Positions 21,429 through 33,850 of a stretch of DNA of 64,000 nt are shown here, one piece after another. The stretch is from Cavia porcellus (taxonomy: Eukaryota > Chordata > Mammalia > Rodentia > Caviidae), in assembly GCF_034190915.1 (NCBI RefSeq), contig NW_026947486.1, positions 103,025,123 to 103,089,122 on the forward strand. Direction: 5' to 3'. The notes beneath the pieces were generated by a model. The model was given only the letters and a program-made list of their open reading frames with translations, did no database searches and had not been told where the DNA came from. The translations under genes and the position numbers were made by a program. Position 1 is the stretch's first letter. Each line of letters begins with the position of its first letter.

Positions 21429-21839
21429 TCCCCTTGTCAGTTATGTCTCAGTTCCCACATGGCTCCTCTCAGAGGTCTTCCTTTGACAGTGTTTAAATCA
21501 GGTCCTGCTTATTGTTGTCATTTCCTCCTGTGGGTGAATCTGTTTTGTACATGATGTATGTGGCTTTACCTGCTAGGAGTTTTAAAACTGAGGAAGAAGT
21601 AGAAACATCACGGACCTGATCAATCCCAAGGTTTACTCTGGAAGTCCTATTTTGTTCCTACACCGTTTCTAATTTCTACTTTACTGGTCTTTGTGATATA
21701 CTCTCATGGTCTCCATTCTTGACATGGCTCAAGGGGTAGGTACTTTTCTGGCCCCTGACATCCAAATTCTGTTCTCTTCTTTGTCTATTTGTTCTTCTTT
21801 CTTGGTTCTTTTTTCTTGAGAGTTCATGGAAATCTTGGG
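21050..21839. other. Unique sequence with a GT microsatellite
   Basis: Outside the (GT)n run I see nothing supported. Confidence 0.4.
21388..21427. repeat. (GT)20 microsatellite
   Basis: Forty uninterrupted bases of alternating G and T follow a pyrimidine-rich stretch. It is likely length-polymorphic. Confidence 0.97.
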
Positions 21840-22350
21840 AAGACAGTGGGATTTCCAAAATTTATGGACTGGTATATATTCCATGTAATGATAAATTCAC
21901 CAATAAAACTAAATGAACTGTTGATATATGTAGTGGAATGGATGAATTTTAAAAGTAGGTTTAATGAAAATGAAAGACATTGAAGATTACAGATTCCATT
22001 TATAAGGTATTCTATATTTTTTCTTTCTTTTTTTGGTGTCGAGGATCAAACTCATGATCTCATGCTTATCAGGCAAATGCCTGAGCTGCTGAGCTAAATC
22101 CCCGGTCCCCTTGTAAGGTATTCTAGACTAAATGAAACTCATCTTTGGTGGAAAAAAATCATAACATTTATTGTTGCTGGTGGATGGACAGAAGGGCCAG
22201 CATAAGGAAACTTTCTGAAGTGAAAAATCATTCTGTAATTTGGTCAAAGTTTGGGTTGTACAGATTTATGGGCTTGTCAGAATTCATTGCATGGTGGACC
22301 TAATACTTGCGCATTTCTGATACAAATATTTGAAAAAAGAATCATAACAA
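21840..22350 (+). repeat. Old L1M 3'UTR, split by an ID SINE
   Basis: The order of motifs (a diverged end-of-ORF2 block, aggaaactttctgaagtgaa, gttgtacagatttatgggct, then gtcagaattcattgcatgg) matches ancient L1 3' ends. The SINE at 22015-22113 interrupts it. Confidence 0.55.
22015..22113 (-). mobile_element. ID-type SINE
   Basis: Antisense ID: ggtgtcgaggatcaaactca to gagctaaatccccggtcccc. A perfect 12-base TSD (taaggtattcta) lies at 22003-22014 and 22114-22125. Confidence 0.88.
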
Positions 22351-23009
22351 ATTTTGAACTCTAATTAGAAAGCTACACTGTATTGTTTAAAGGTAACATG
22401 TACTAACATTCACAATTTACTTAAAATACATTCACAAATATGATTGATCAATGGATTGATAGACATGTTAACATAAAAGTGCTTATTGTATAATATGGAT
22501 TATGAGTGTCTATATATTCATTGCAAGGGTCTTTGAGAACTTATAGTACTTTTGGTAGATTTATCATAAAGAAACATGCTCTAGACTGAAAGCATTTCTG
22601 CAGTATGAAACCTTTTGTAAAGTAAGTAACTGTTGGGTACTGGAAATGATTTCCACCTAATTTATCTGCTTTAGAGTACAGAGTGCATTTTGAAAGTAGT
22701 TCCAACTCTAATGGGTTTATAGATCAAAACCAATGTCTTTTCAGAGTGATTATGCCAGCCTCAGGAGGGTGGAAGCCACAGAGACATTTTGCAAATAACT
22801 ATGCAGGAGAAAGCAAGGTGTGTGTGTCTATGCAGAGGGATCAATGATTCCTGACTCAGAATCCAAACCATCTCAAACCGAATCTTTTTTCCACATAAAC
22901 AGTAACCTCAAAAGGAGGTAACTTAGCAAAGGCATTATTCTCAAAGTTTCCGAATGGAATTGTGCTACAAGCTAAAGGGTCAGTAAACTTGAACTTTAGA
23001 GTAATCTGT
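22351..23009. other. Unique sequence
   Basis: No supported gene or repeat before the L1 insertion. Confidence 0.4.
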
Positions 23010-23020
23010 CTGGATTTCTT

Positions 23021-25271
23021 TTTTTTTTTTAATTTTATTTAAAGAGAAAAAAAGCAAAACAGAAAAAAGGGTAGAAATATTACAGAATTTCAAAAACAAC
23101 CAGAAATCGCTAGTTGATAAATTACATATTGTCATCTTAGAAATAGTTGTTCAGGTTAAAAAACTAAAGCATATGAAGTGCACATTCAAACAGTGAGACT
23201 GCAAGCAGTAATGGTTCAACAATTCAACAAAAATTTAGTAATATGGTTATCAGTCATACACATTTAAACATACATGCAGTTATACCCTTTATAGCACTTT
23301 CTTTTTTTATAATAGCAATTACATGTTTTAGGTTTTATTATTCCTAGTTATTACTTTTTACACTAGCGACACAATGTGATATTTATAAATATGATTCTTA
23401 TTTGTTTCACTTAAGAAGATAGTCTCAAATTGCTTGCATTTACCTATGAAGACCTCAAGATTTTCTTTTTTATCACTGAGTAATACTCCACTGTATAAAA
23501 GTAACACATCTTTTCCATCCACCCTGCAGTTGATGGCATTCTGGTTGTTTCCAAGATTTACCTATTAAAACATGTGCTACTATGAACATGTGTGCATATA
23601 TATCACTGTGACATCACCTTTTTAGTTTTTCTGTGAAAATGCTCAGGAGGGGAATAGCTGGATTGAATGGAATTTCCAATGTAGTCTTCTGAGAATTCTC
23701 CATACTGATTTCCATAGTGGTTACACCAGTCTACACTCCCACCAAAAGTGGAACAGTGTTCCTCACCGCCCCCCCCCAAATCCTGGCCAACATTTGTTAT
23801 CAGTTGATTCTTGATGGAAGCCATTCTTTCTGGAATGAGATGAAATCTCAATGCTGTTTTAATTTGCATTTTTTGAAAGACCAGTGATGGTGAAGATTTA
23901 TTCACATATGTATTTGCCATTTGTAAATCTTCATCTGAGAACTGTGTTCATCTCAGATGCCCATTTTTGGAGAGGGTCTTTGAATTTGGGGGGCTGGATG
24001 TTTTTCAATTCCTTATATGTTCTGGATATAAGTGCTCTGTATGAGGGGTTGCTGGCTAAAATTGTTTACCATTCTGTGGGTTTTCTTTTCACACTGTTCG
24101 TGATTTCTTTTGAAATGCAGAAACTTTTCAATAATATGAGGTCTCAGTTGCTGATTCTTTGAAGTGTTTCTGGTGCAGGTTGTGTTTTGTTCATGAATTC
24201 TCTGGCTACCTCATGTCTCCAAGACTTTTACCTACTTTGTCTTCCAGTATATATAGTGTTTTTGTTTTCATATTTAGATCTTTGATCCATTTAGACTTTT
24301 AGTTTTATGCATGGTGATAGGCATGGGTCTAGTTTCAGTCTTCTACATGTGGAGAGCCAATTTTTCCAACATCATTTATTAAAGATGATATTCTTCTTCC
24401 AGTGAACATGTTTAGCAACTTTGTCAAATACCAGGTGGCTGAGTGACTTTGTAGTTGTGTTTGCATCTTATAATCTGTTCCATTGATCCTCAGGTCTATT
24501 TCTTTGCCAGTACCATGCTGATTTTATCACTGTGGCTTTGTAGTATAGTTTCAATTCAGGAATTGAGATGCCTCCTGCCTTGCCTTTGTTGCCTAGAATT
24601 GCCTTTGCTATTGTAGGTTTCTTCTGTTTCCAGATGAATTTTAGGAATATTTTCTCTAGATCTGTAAAATATGTTAATAGTATTTTGATAGGGATTGCAT
24701 TAAATCTGTATAACAGTTTGGGGAGTATGGGCATTTTCACAATGTTGGTTCTTCCCAGCCAAGAGCAAGGAATATCCTTCCATTTTCTAATATCCTCTTC
24801 AATCTCCTTTTTTAGCATAGCGTATAGGTCTTTTACATTCTTAGTTAGCTTGATTCCTAAGTATTTCATTTTTTAGATTCTATTGTGAAAGGTGATAGTT
24901 CCATAATTTGTCACTTGGTGAGTCTTTTGTTTGTGTACATGAATGCTATTGATTTTTGAGTACTGACTTTGTGTCCGCTATGTTGCTGAATTTGTTTATG
25001 ACCTCTAGTAGTCTTTTAATGAAGTTTATTTGGTCTTCTATATGGTGTATCATGTCATCTGAAAATAATGATTGTTTAACTTCTTGCTTTTCCTATCTTT
25101 ATTCCTTTTATTTCTCTTTTTCTTTTCTGATTGCTTGGCTAATATTTCCAGAACTATATTGAACAGAAGTAGTGACAGTGGCATCCTTGTCTTGTTCCTG
25201 ATTTTAGAGTGAAAGCTTTCAGTTTTTGTCCATTTAGTAAAATGTTGGCTGCTAGTTTGTCATATATCTTC
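23021..25271 (-). mobile_element. 5'-truncated L1 with TSD
   Basis: A TSD (ctggatttctt) lies at 23010-23020 and 25272-25282. Read on the minus strand the insert contains the second half of ORF2, then a 3'UTR of the family seen at 183-1020, then an A tail. The 5' end is truncated within the reverse-transcriptase region, the common outcome of L1 integration. Confidence 0.85.
23400..25250 (-). pseudogene. L1 ORF2 C-terminal half, broken
   Basis: Minus-strand pieces include [15 protein letters not shown] and [16 protein letters not shown] (24468-24869), conserved downstream of the L1 RT core, and a degraded C-terminal Cys-rich region (23603-23920) in which the zinc-knuckle Cys/His pattern is scrambled. 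The pieces lie in different frames with stops. Confidence 0.85.
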
Positions 25272-25283
25272 CTGGATTTCTTT

Positions 25284-25617
25284 AGCCAGAAAAGATAAGA
25301 GGGAAAAATGCTCAGAATCTGAAAACTGTTTCTTTGGTTTTTAACTTAGGGAATTCTCTTGAAATATAAGCTACATGAGGGAAAGGGCACAATTTTTCTT
25401 ATCTCTATTTTCTTCCCACTGTACACAGAGTCTGTCACCATAATTAATATTCAACAATTGCCCAGCAGATGTGTGGATGTTTGAATGAAAAGTTTGTTGA
25501 TTTTTACATTGCTAATTTATGTTTATATTTCAAGTCTCAGATTAGTGCCAATTCCTCCAGGAATCAGTTTCTGAAATTCTCCATACCAAAAAAACAGTAA
25601 GTGCAATCATTCCCTTT
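25284..25617. other. Unique sequence
   Basis: No supported feature; it separates two L1 insertions. Confidence 0.4.
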
Positions 25618-26010
25618 TTGTTTTTTTTTAAAATTTTATTTGAAGAAAGACTAAATGAAACAGAAAATAGGTAGAAATAATACGTATATTCAGAGAAAAA
25701 ACAAACAGTAAGAAATCGCTAATTGATGTTTACATATTGTCATTTTACAAATAGTTGCAAGGTACAAAAATGGAACATGTAAAGTGGGAATTCAAACAGC
25801 GAGACTGCAAACAGTTCTGTTCAACTGTCCAACAAAAGCTTAGTAATATGGTTGTCAATCCTATACACTTAAACATACATGCAGTCATCCATATCTTCAT
25901 TTATGTTTAGATTAAACAAACTAAAGCAGGTTAAAATCATTCTGAACAAAGAATACCAGTATTGCTGGATTTCACATCATGACACTCCATGATCAGCACT
26001 GGTACTGTAG
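25618..26010 (-). mobile_element. L1-type 3'UTR fragment abutting LINE copy B
   Basis: This is about 390 bases of the same 3'UTR as copies A and B, with its own T tract at the left. It stops exactly where the T tract of copy B begins. It is either a severely 5'-truncated insertion or the 3' part of an element interrupted by copy B. Confidence 0.75.
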
Positions 26011-28757
26011 TTTCTTTTTTTTTTTTTAATTTAAAGAAAGACTAAACAAAACAGAAAACGGGCAGAAATAATACATAATTTCAAAGAAAAAATACACAGT
26101 AAGAAATTACCAGTGGATGATTACAGATTGTTTTCTTACAAATAGTTATTCAAGATACTAAAGTGGAGCATATAAAGTGGGGATTCAAACAGTGAGATTG
26201 CAACCAGTTCTGTTCAACTATCCAACAAAAACTTAAAAATATGGTTATCAATCCCATACACTTAAACATACATGCAGTTATCCATATCTTCAGTTATGTT
26301 GAGATTGAATAAACCCAAGCAGGCTAATATCACTCTGAACAAAGAATAATACTATTGCTAGGTTTCACATTATGACACTCCAGGATCAGCAATGGGTATT
26401 TTAGTGTCTCTTTTTGTTCAAAGTATCTGTTCATTTCATCATGTGTCATAAGATCAGTTCTCAGAAACTGTTTATAGATTCTACACATGCATGAGTCTTA
26501 ACATATATTTCTATCCTTTTTATATTAGAGGGAGAAATAAAACAAAGCAAGGCAAAACCAAACATATTCATATAAACACATGGAATAAAATAAACATATA
26601 AAACCATTATACAGAGTTCTACCATAGTTCCTGTGTTGTCTCCAATAGAATTGGCTATATCATAGGCATAGTATAATTGAATATATCAGTATATAACAGT
26701 ATTAATAAAAACACAGCTTTGTATATAGTATAGAACTTCAAAAACCAGCAGATATCAAACCAGAATGTGTATTGTAGAGTCTTGTCATCTTCAGTGTGGT
26801 TGCCTATAGTCTCAGAGTTGATATTATCAATCATATCAGTTTTGAATAAAATCTTCTCTGCCTCATTTCTGTTATGCTCTTTTTTTGCCATCAGTTGTCT
26901 GCTTATCTTCTTTATTGTGTTTTCTGCTCCATTCATTGAGGCCTCTCTGCCACTGTTCCTGGAATCCTAGCACTTTTCTCTCTCTCTAGAATGCCCTGCA
27001 GTATTCTCTGTAGAGTTGGATTGGTGGTTGCGAATTTCCCAAGTTCCTCTTTGTCTTGGAAGCATCTTGTTTCTCTATTAATTTCTAGAGACAGTTTAGC
27101 AGGATATATCAACCTAGAATGGAGGTTATTTTCTTTCAGGGCTTGGAATATTTTGCTCTAGCCTCTTGACTTGATGGTTTGTGTCGAGAAGTCTGCTGTT
27201 ATTCTGATAGGCCTTCCTCTATAAATTATCTGTTTCTTGTCTCTAACAGCTTTTACTCTTCTGTTCTTATATTGAATTTCTGGGATCTTAATCATTATAT
27301 GCCTGGGTGTAGCTCTGTTTTTGTTTTAGGTGGCTGGAGTTCTGTATGCCTCATATATCAGAATATCATTTCCTTTTCTTATGTTTGGGAAAGTTTCCTT
27401 CATTATTTCTGTGAATAACCTTTGTAGTTCCTTTGTTTGTACCTCTGCTTCTTCATTCACATTCTTTATTCTCAAGTTATAGATCCTTTTTTCATCTTCT
27501 AGCCTTTGTATTGTTACTGCTTGTTTCCTTGTTATTTTAAAAAGTTTTCCCTTTAATACTCTCATATTGCAAAATTGTCCTCCAGTTTGGATAATCTATC
27601 GTTAGTTTCTTTCAAGCTGATTTGCCATCTTTCCATAGAGTTTTTAATTTCCTGGTGATCTCTTTGAATCTGTTTCATGTATTCTATATTTTTTATATTC
27701 TTCATCAAATAGTTCTCTCCTTTGTTTGAATTTCTCCTTTCTTCTGTCTGTGTCTGCTTGAGGGGTGCTTATTATTTCTTTTATTAATCTTCTTATGTCT
27801 TGCTTTACTTGGCTAAATATTTCACTTTTGAACTCGTCTAGGAGTTCCCGAATATATCTCTTTATGTTCACTGGTGCTGTGTCTGATATTGCATGTTTGC
27901 TGTTCTCATTCTCCTTTGTATTTACCTGTCCTGGGTCAATGTTCTCAGTGTTGGGACATGGGGACTTTTTGTTGTTGCTTCCTCTTCCCATCTTTTTTTG
28001 CTTCTTCCAGGAGGCCAAGTTTCTTTCTTTGTTGGTTACAATTGTTCTGAACGGTGCTGACTAGATGACCCTTCACACTCCTGTGTGCTAGTGAGTTGCA
28101 GACAGGGACAGGGTATGCTGGCCTGTCCCCTCTGGATCAGCCAAGCCACTGAGGCCTGCACTGTACTACCTTGCGCCTCCCCTTGGATGAGCCAAACCTC
28201 CGAGGCTTCACTGGGTTAGTGTAAGTGTGTGCCACTGCTGTAGGAACTTGATTTTGGAGACCTGGGTCTCAGCCAGGTCACGTGACCCAGGCCTAGGTCA
28301 CTCCACCCATCCCGTTTGGGAAAGGAACAATTGACTGAAGTCACTACTGCCCCTTATACTTGCCAGTCCTGCCTGGTTCCAGAATGTCATCTGCCTGAGC
28401 CCCCCTATTTATGGAACAGCTCCACTCCCGTCACTCACCACAGGTTGATGTAGGCACCCTGCCAACTCAGCTCTCCTTTCAGATCACCAGCCCCTGAACC
28501 CAGTGCAACTGCGACTCCATTGAGTCGAAGTGGGGGGACCTCGGACTGCTTGGCAAGTTGTGGTGGGACCTCAGCAAGTTGCGACGGGACCTCAGATGGT
28601 CAGCAAGTTGCCTTAATTTCTTCTTGGAATGAGAGAATTAATCTCCCTCTGTTTGGGTCTCACTACTCTGTATTATGTTGAATTCTAAATTGAGTATCTC
28701 AGGGAGCTTCTGTAGCCAGTTGCTATCTATCTGTCATCTTTGCTCCTCCTCCTCTGT
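26011..28757 (-). mobile_element. ORF1-only LINE (HAL1-like), copy B
   Basis: Minus-strand order: 5' end near 28757 with ggagcaagatgac, a 5'UTR, ORF1 from 27991, and directly the 3'UTR (26011-26850) with a T tract at 26013-26028. No ORF2 lies between ORF1 and the 3'UTR. It is closely similar to copy A over its whole length but about 690 bases shorter because the segment 1021-1725 is absent. The shared order in two separate loci supports a real ORF1-only family. Confidence 0.72.
26850..27991 (-). pseudogene. LINE ORF1, broken (copy B)
   Basis: The ATG at 27991 gives MGRGSNNKKSP, then a coiled-coil-like charged region (to about 27644). After frame breaks, 27326-27565 gives the RNA-recognition part (EVQTKELQRLF...FPNIRKGND...YEAYRTPAT), and a third frame near 26850-26936 gives the basic tail (KKEHNRNEAEKI). 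At least two frameshifts separate these pieces, so no functional protein is expected. Domain order matches L1 ORF1. Confidence 0.8.
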
Positions 28758-28780
28758 CTGTCTTTCTATCTTCCTGTCTT

Positions 28781-28865
28781 TCTTTTTTATTTGGTACTGG
28801 TAATTGAACTCAGGACATTGCACTTGCCTGGCAGGTGTTGTGCCCTGAACTAAATACCCGGTCCT
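28781..28865 (-). mobile_element. ID-type SINE, diverged
   Basis: Antisense ID-like sequence: ttggtactggtaattgaact through cactgcttg-like to ctaaatacccggtcc. It sits next to the 5' end of LINE copy B. No clear TSD. Confidence 0.7.
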
Positions 28866-28914
28866 CAGTTTTCTAAGAATACTTCTGGTGTTCTAGTTTT
28901 TTGTGCATTTAAAT

Positions 28915-29450
28915 TTTTTGAATTAATTAAGTTTATTGGTACATTCTAGGTATACATAATGGTTGCGTTCATCATTGGAAATTTGTACCTGTACATGATG
29001 TATATTGATTCTTCTTTTTTGCCATTCTCCTCTCCTCCCATCAATCCTTCTTCCCCTCTCTATTTACAAACGCTATGCTTCCATTTTATCCTTTTTTCTC
29101 ACTTTTTTCTCTTTCTTCCTTTCCCTTTCCCTCTCCCTAGTTCCCCTTCCTATTTGAATATTTTCTTCCTGTTTCATAATATTCATCACACACTTTGGTT
29201 GCCACTTACACTTTTGGTTTCTCACACTAGGTGTCTTCTACACATGTGTCTGATTTATTTCACTGAAGAGTATGGTCTCAAGGTGCATCCATTTAGCTAG
29301 AAATGTTGGAAATTCATCCTTGTTTATGGCAGAGTAATACTCCATTTTATAAACAAACCATTTCTTCTTTATGCATTCATCAATTTATAGGCATTTTGAC
29401 TGTTTCCACAATTTAGGTATTAAAAACTATGCTGCTATGACCTTTAGTGC
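28915..29450 (-). repeat. L1 3' end of a different subfamily
   Basis: On the minus strand this runs from an ORF2-end block (antisense gagtaatactccattttata near 29332) through a purine-rich 3'UTR to a terminal ccaataaac-containing end near 28930. Its 3'UTR matches the plus-strand piece at 43180-43535, not the 3'UTR of copies A and B, so a second L1 lineage is present. Confidence 0.65.
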
Positions 29451-29587
29451 ATTTTTAAATGAGAGCTTTGATGTTTGTTCTCCACAGTTTTCTATAAGTC
29501 CCACAAGTGCAGGAATGGCACTTGTCTTGGTTGCCAGTGTACCTTGGTGCACATGATATGTAATCCGTAAACTCATGACTTTTCTGT

Positions 29588-29666
29588 TTGTGGGTACTGG
29601 AAATCGCACTCATGACCTCACGCTTGACAGGCTGGTGCTGTGCTGTTGAGCTATAATCTTGACCCT
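29588..29666 (-). mobile_element. ID-type SINE, diverged
   Basis: Antisense ID: gggtactggaaatcgcactc to gagctataatcttgaccc. The T tract is short and no TSD is evident. Confidence 0.7.
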
Positions 29667-29938
29667 AAAACTTTTAACTTTTGTTTTATTTGCTTTGCTG
29701 GGCACCAAGAGAACATAAATCAAACATAGTTCATGTTGGCTGGGATCATCACACAATGATGTTCCTTTTGACTGGGAACAAATGGCAATCAGGTTTTGCC
29801 TATAAGACACAATGGCCAACCATATTTACTAGGGTTTCAATGAAATAGATATCAATTTCTGTGGCTTAGTCTACCTGGCAGTCTGGTTTTTAGTGGATCA
29901 TATCAAACTGTTGCCAAAGCCAGACTTAATCATCTTTA

Positions 29939-30641
29939 AAAAAATTTTTTTTAAAGATAATAAAATCACAAACAAAACAGAACAAGGCCAATCAAAACAA
30001 AGCTGCAAAATTGGTACAGAATCGCAAAGCAGGATGCTAGGAAAACAGCAATAGCTACCATAGTATATCTCATTATCTTCACATTAGTTGTCCATTGCAT
30101 CAAGTATAGCAAAATGAAACCAAAACCAAAAGAGAATAAAACCAATCAAAACAGAATATTGAATAAAGCAAAAACAGTTAATCAGAACAAAGCAGAACAG
30201 TGAGAATAGTATTGGATTTCAAGAGCAAGACAGAAGGAAATCCCCCATACTTGCTGTATTACACACTATCATTCTCCCAAGAAATGCTCAGACCGCTGGC
30301 CCCAGGCCTGCAAAATCAACCGAACAATACAAGCATTTACTTGTTTTTTGTACCTTAATTGTTATCAACTCAGCCTGTCCTTTGAACCAGCGGTTTGCTT
30401 ATGGAGGGGTGGCCGGGGAGGGGGGTGGGAGGGTGGGTTTGATTCTCATCCTGCACGCCAATAGGCTCAAGGAAGGTGCTGTCTGACTTTTCTAACCCTG
30501 AAACCCACAGGGCTTGCATGACTTACCAGAAATTCTGGCTAGTTGGCTTCTTGGTCGGTTCTTCCCAGTGCCAGCATTGCTGGTTCTTGGGAGGCACTGA
30601 CTTATCTTCCTGAAAGCTGCATGGCTTGCATGACTTAACAG
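29939..30641 (-). mobile_element. L1 3'UTR with a ~300-bp 5' head, flanked by long TSD
   Basis: A 23-base direct repeat with two mismatches lies at 29916-29938 and 30642-30664. The insert on the minus strand has a head of about 300 bases (30340-30641) with no recognised coding sequence, followed directly by the L1 3'UTR (29939-30340) that begins cttgtattgttcggttgatt, as in 6340 and 20675. It is another head-plus-3'UTR fusion without ORFs. Confidence 0.7.
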
Positions 30642-30664
30642 AAAGCCAAACTCAATCATCTTTA

Positions 30665-31099
30665 GGGGAAGGTTCAGTTACATTGGCCAACATGGTGGCT
30701 TTTGATTCTCATCCCTGCCCCTGAAAGCTGCAGGGATAGCAAGGAGTCCTGGAGACTTGGCTGAAAGCTGCAGTAGAGATGGAGGCAGTAGCTGCAGATT
30801 AAAGTTACTTCTTTAAAACTGCAGTCTTGGAGAGGCCCAGGGATTGCAGAGCATCTGCTCAGGTTGTGGCTACAAGCACCACCATGCCATGTGGCCTGTG
30901 ACCAAAAAGAAGGCAAGTGATGAACCCCCAGGAAGAATGGTTTCTAGGACCAGAAAACATCATACCCAACACAGTTACAGAAAGAGATGCCAATGAGGAC
31001 TAGTTTCCAATGTACATGAGCTCAGAGGCTACAAAGTGAGACAGTGTGTACTATTCTTAATTTTCCCCATGATCTGCTTCCATGTGTCATGTAGAGCCA

Positions 31100-31149
<50 letters not shown>

Positions 31150-31674
31150 TTGTGTTGTCTGCCACCACAAAAAGATATTACTGCTGAAACAGAACTAGTT
31201 AGACTCTCACTTGGAAGGTTTTCTACCCCTCATTTTTAAATAAAATAATTTAAGTATTAACTAGAGTGACTATGTAACTCACTGTCCACACTATAATGCT
31301 TCTGGAAGTGAAATAAGACATTGTCAATAATGACACTGGGCACCAAACATAACCTGGCGCTATCTGATGCAATTTGAGACACATAATCCCTCCAGCCTTG
31401 AGGATAGGCTTGGACAAGGTTTAAGGCTCTTCAATTCCCAGCATCCAGTGATGTGAAATGTTTAAAATGGCTGATAAACTGCAGGAACAGACAGAGCAGC
31501 TGGGCAGGTGGAATAACAGAGGCAGTGAGCAGTGGAGTCACACAACCATGGAACCAACAGACAAAGAGCATCTGCTGTGTACACAGGACTGGGTGGTTGT
31601 CCATCAACCACTCTTATAAATGGACAAATAGGGTGACTGTCAGCAGTTGGCTTGTCAGATGTGGTAACAGTGGC
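30665..31674. other. Mostly unique sequence with CA microsatellite
   Basis: The part 30698-30742 (gattctcatccctgcccctg, gaaagctgcaggg) resembles motifs inside the neighbouring head sequence at 30436-30655, so an older relative may lie here. Otherwise nothing is supported. Confidence 0.4.
31101..31147. repeat. (AC)23 microsatellite
   Basis: Forty-seven bases of uninterrupted AC alternation. A plus-strand frame across it reads THTHTHTH and is not a gene. Confidence 0.97.
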
Positions 31675-31990
31675 TCACTGTCTTGGAGCACTTACTATGT
31701 GCTGGGCATTGTGCTAAGCGTTTCTCATGCCATCGGTCCTACTACATATGTGTTGATATTTCTTGCAAGAACAGTCATGTGTATACCTGTAAAGCTTTTG
31801 GAGCTAGTATCTTTATATCAGTATCTTTGGTACTCACTGTTAGAGTTAGTATCTTCATATTTAGTATCTTTGATATTCAAAACAATCTAGGAATATATGC
31901 GTGACTCTTTCAATGCCAGATAAGGAAATCTATGTTTAGAGAGATCAGATAGCTTATAAATAACTTCCAGAACTGAAACTTAAGTCTATG
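31675..31990 (+). repeat. MIR element
   Basis: ggagcacttactatgtgctg followed by ggcattgtgctaagcgtttc (31686-31725) is the MIR core. The tail resumes near 31900-31985 (ccagataaggaaatct...agagagatcagatagctt). The middle is expanded by diverged sequence. Confidence 0.75.
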
Positions 31991-32044
31991 ATTGTCCAAC
32001 TGCAAGTTCTATGCATTTTTCTGATGGCGTACCTTATTAGTACA

Positions 32045-33850
32045 TTAATTCTACACATATTTTCAGATTAGCCACTGTGTGGCAAAGACAGCACTAAGTG
32101 TTAGGTGTATAAACAGGTATTAGAAAGTGTGCCCAAGCTGCAAGAAAAAGCAGAAACTTTCTCCTTCTTAAAGAGCTTACCTTTTAGTGGGATAGAACAT
32201 ACTCTGAATAAAATAGACTAGATTCCATACTATACATATATGTAATACTGTAGTGGAACATAAAATTTGTGATATATTAATATCCTATGAACTATACTTA
32301 AACAAGTTGTCTTCCCTATTCATGGATCCTATATCCTGTGATTTAACCACACTTTGATTGAAAATAATTGGAAAGAAAAATTGTGTCTGTACTGAACATG
32401 TGCAGACTTTTGATTGTTGTATTCTCTAGGATTCTCAATGTTGTATTCTCAATGATTGTTTACACAAGATTTATATTGTATTAGGTGTTATGAGTAATCG
32501 GAGATGATTTAAAGTGTAAGATAGATGGTCATAGGATATATACATATATATAGTGCTTACTATGCCATTTTATGTGAGACTTGAGCATCCTCAGATTTTG
32601 GTATCTGTGGCAGGGGCAGAAAAAAGCTGGACCCAACCCCTTGACAATGGTCAGGGATGCATGTACATTCTTTTGTATTTATATGTTACAAATAAATTTG
32701 TGGAGAGATCTACAAAGTGCTGTGGGCATATGGCAGAGATAAGTCAGGAAGTTCTCAGAGGGACTAGCATTTGGGATGGGCCTTGAAGGGTCTCAACTGT
32801 TCACACTTGGAGAAGTGAGGGAATCAAGCAGAAATTTGGCAGAAATTGACACTGGGGCATGTTTGGGAAATACTAAGCAGGTGCCTGAGTCCTTGTTGGT
32901 GAGAATGGCCTACCTGAATATTTACAGATGAGTTTGTATGCTCTTTGTAATTTTCTTTAAAATGATCCAGCAAAACAAAAGTGTGTAGGATGGAGAGGAG
33001 AGGCTTAGATTAAACAACAATGCCAGACATTGGATAATTTTGCAGCAAGATGACAGATATAGGGAAATTGATTTTAGCATTCTTTCTACTTCCATGTATA
33101 TCTAAATTTTTTCGTAATAAAACAAAAATTTGTAAAGGAAAGATCAGCAATTTTGTGGAATTGGGGCAAAGTAATGGTAGACAGAATTCAAAAGGCTGAT
33201 GAACGAGGTGGCAGGATGAGAGGAGATGGGAAGGTGAACTATGAAACATTCTTAAGTGCTAGGCTGAGTTGGGACTTAATCCAGTTGGTAATAATGAGAC
33301 ATTAAAGGATTTAGATCATGGAACTGATGAATTCATTGCATATTGAAAAGAAATCATTGGGGCTATATGAAGAATGTAACATGAGGCAGGCAGTGGGGAG
33401 AAGGAAGCAGACACAAGTGAGAGGTGAGACTGCCTGGAGAACTGAAGAGATGTCTGAGTTACACACTTTGGGTTTCACTTTGAGTGCAATAGGAAACCAC
33501 TGGAAGGTTGCAGGTAGAGATGTAATATGATCTGATTTGCATTTTAAAAGATCTCTTGAGGTGTTACATGGGAGATGGGGTGGGGAAGGGTGGATATGAT
33601 TAGGAGTGGGGAGACAAAGGCAAACTACTTCCATTGTCCAGATGGTGTGACTTGGAGTATGTTGGTGACAGTAGAGTTAGTAGATCTGAGAAATATTTTG
33701 GGAACAGAATTAGCGGGAACTGATAAAATTATCAGTTGGGGGATTGTAAGAGAGGGAGGAAGATAGGATGTCTTCTGGACTTCTGGTACAAAGAATGAGG
33801 TGATGGTGGTAGCACTTACTAAGCAGGACATGGGAAGAACAGAGGTGTCT
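32045..33850 (-). repeat. L2-like LINE remnants, antisense
   Basis: Several blocks follow the antisense order of L2: 32060-32220 (actgtgtggcaaagacagca...gagcttaccttttagtggga), 32690-32880 (tgggatgggccttgaagggt), and 33480-33830 (aataggaaaccactggaagg...gtaatatgatctgatttgca). The block near 33250-33300 partly repeats the 33470-33510 block, so two fragments may be merged. Confidence 0.5.
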
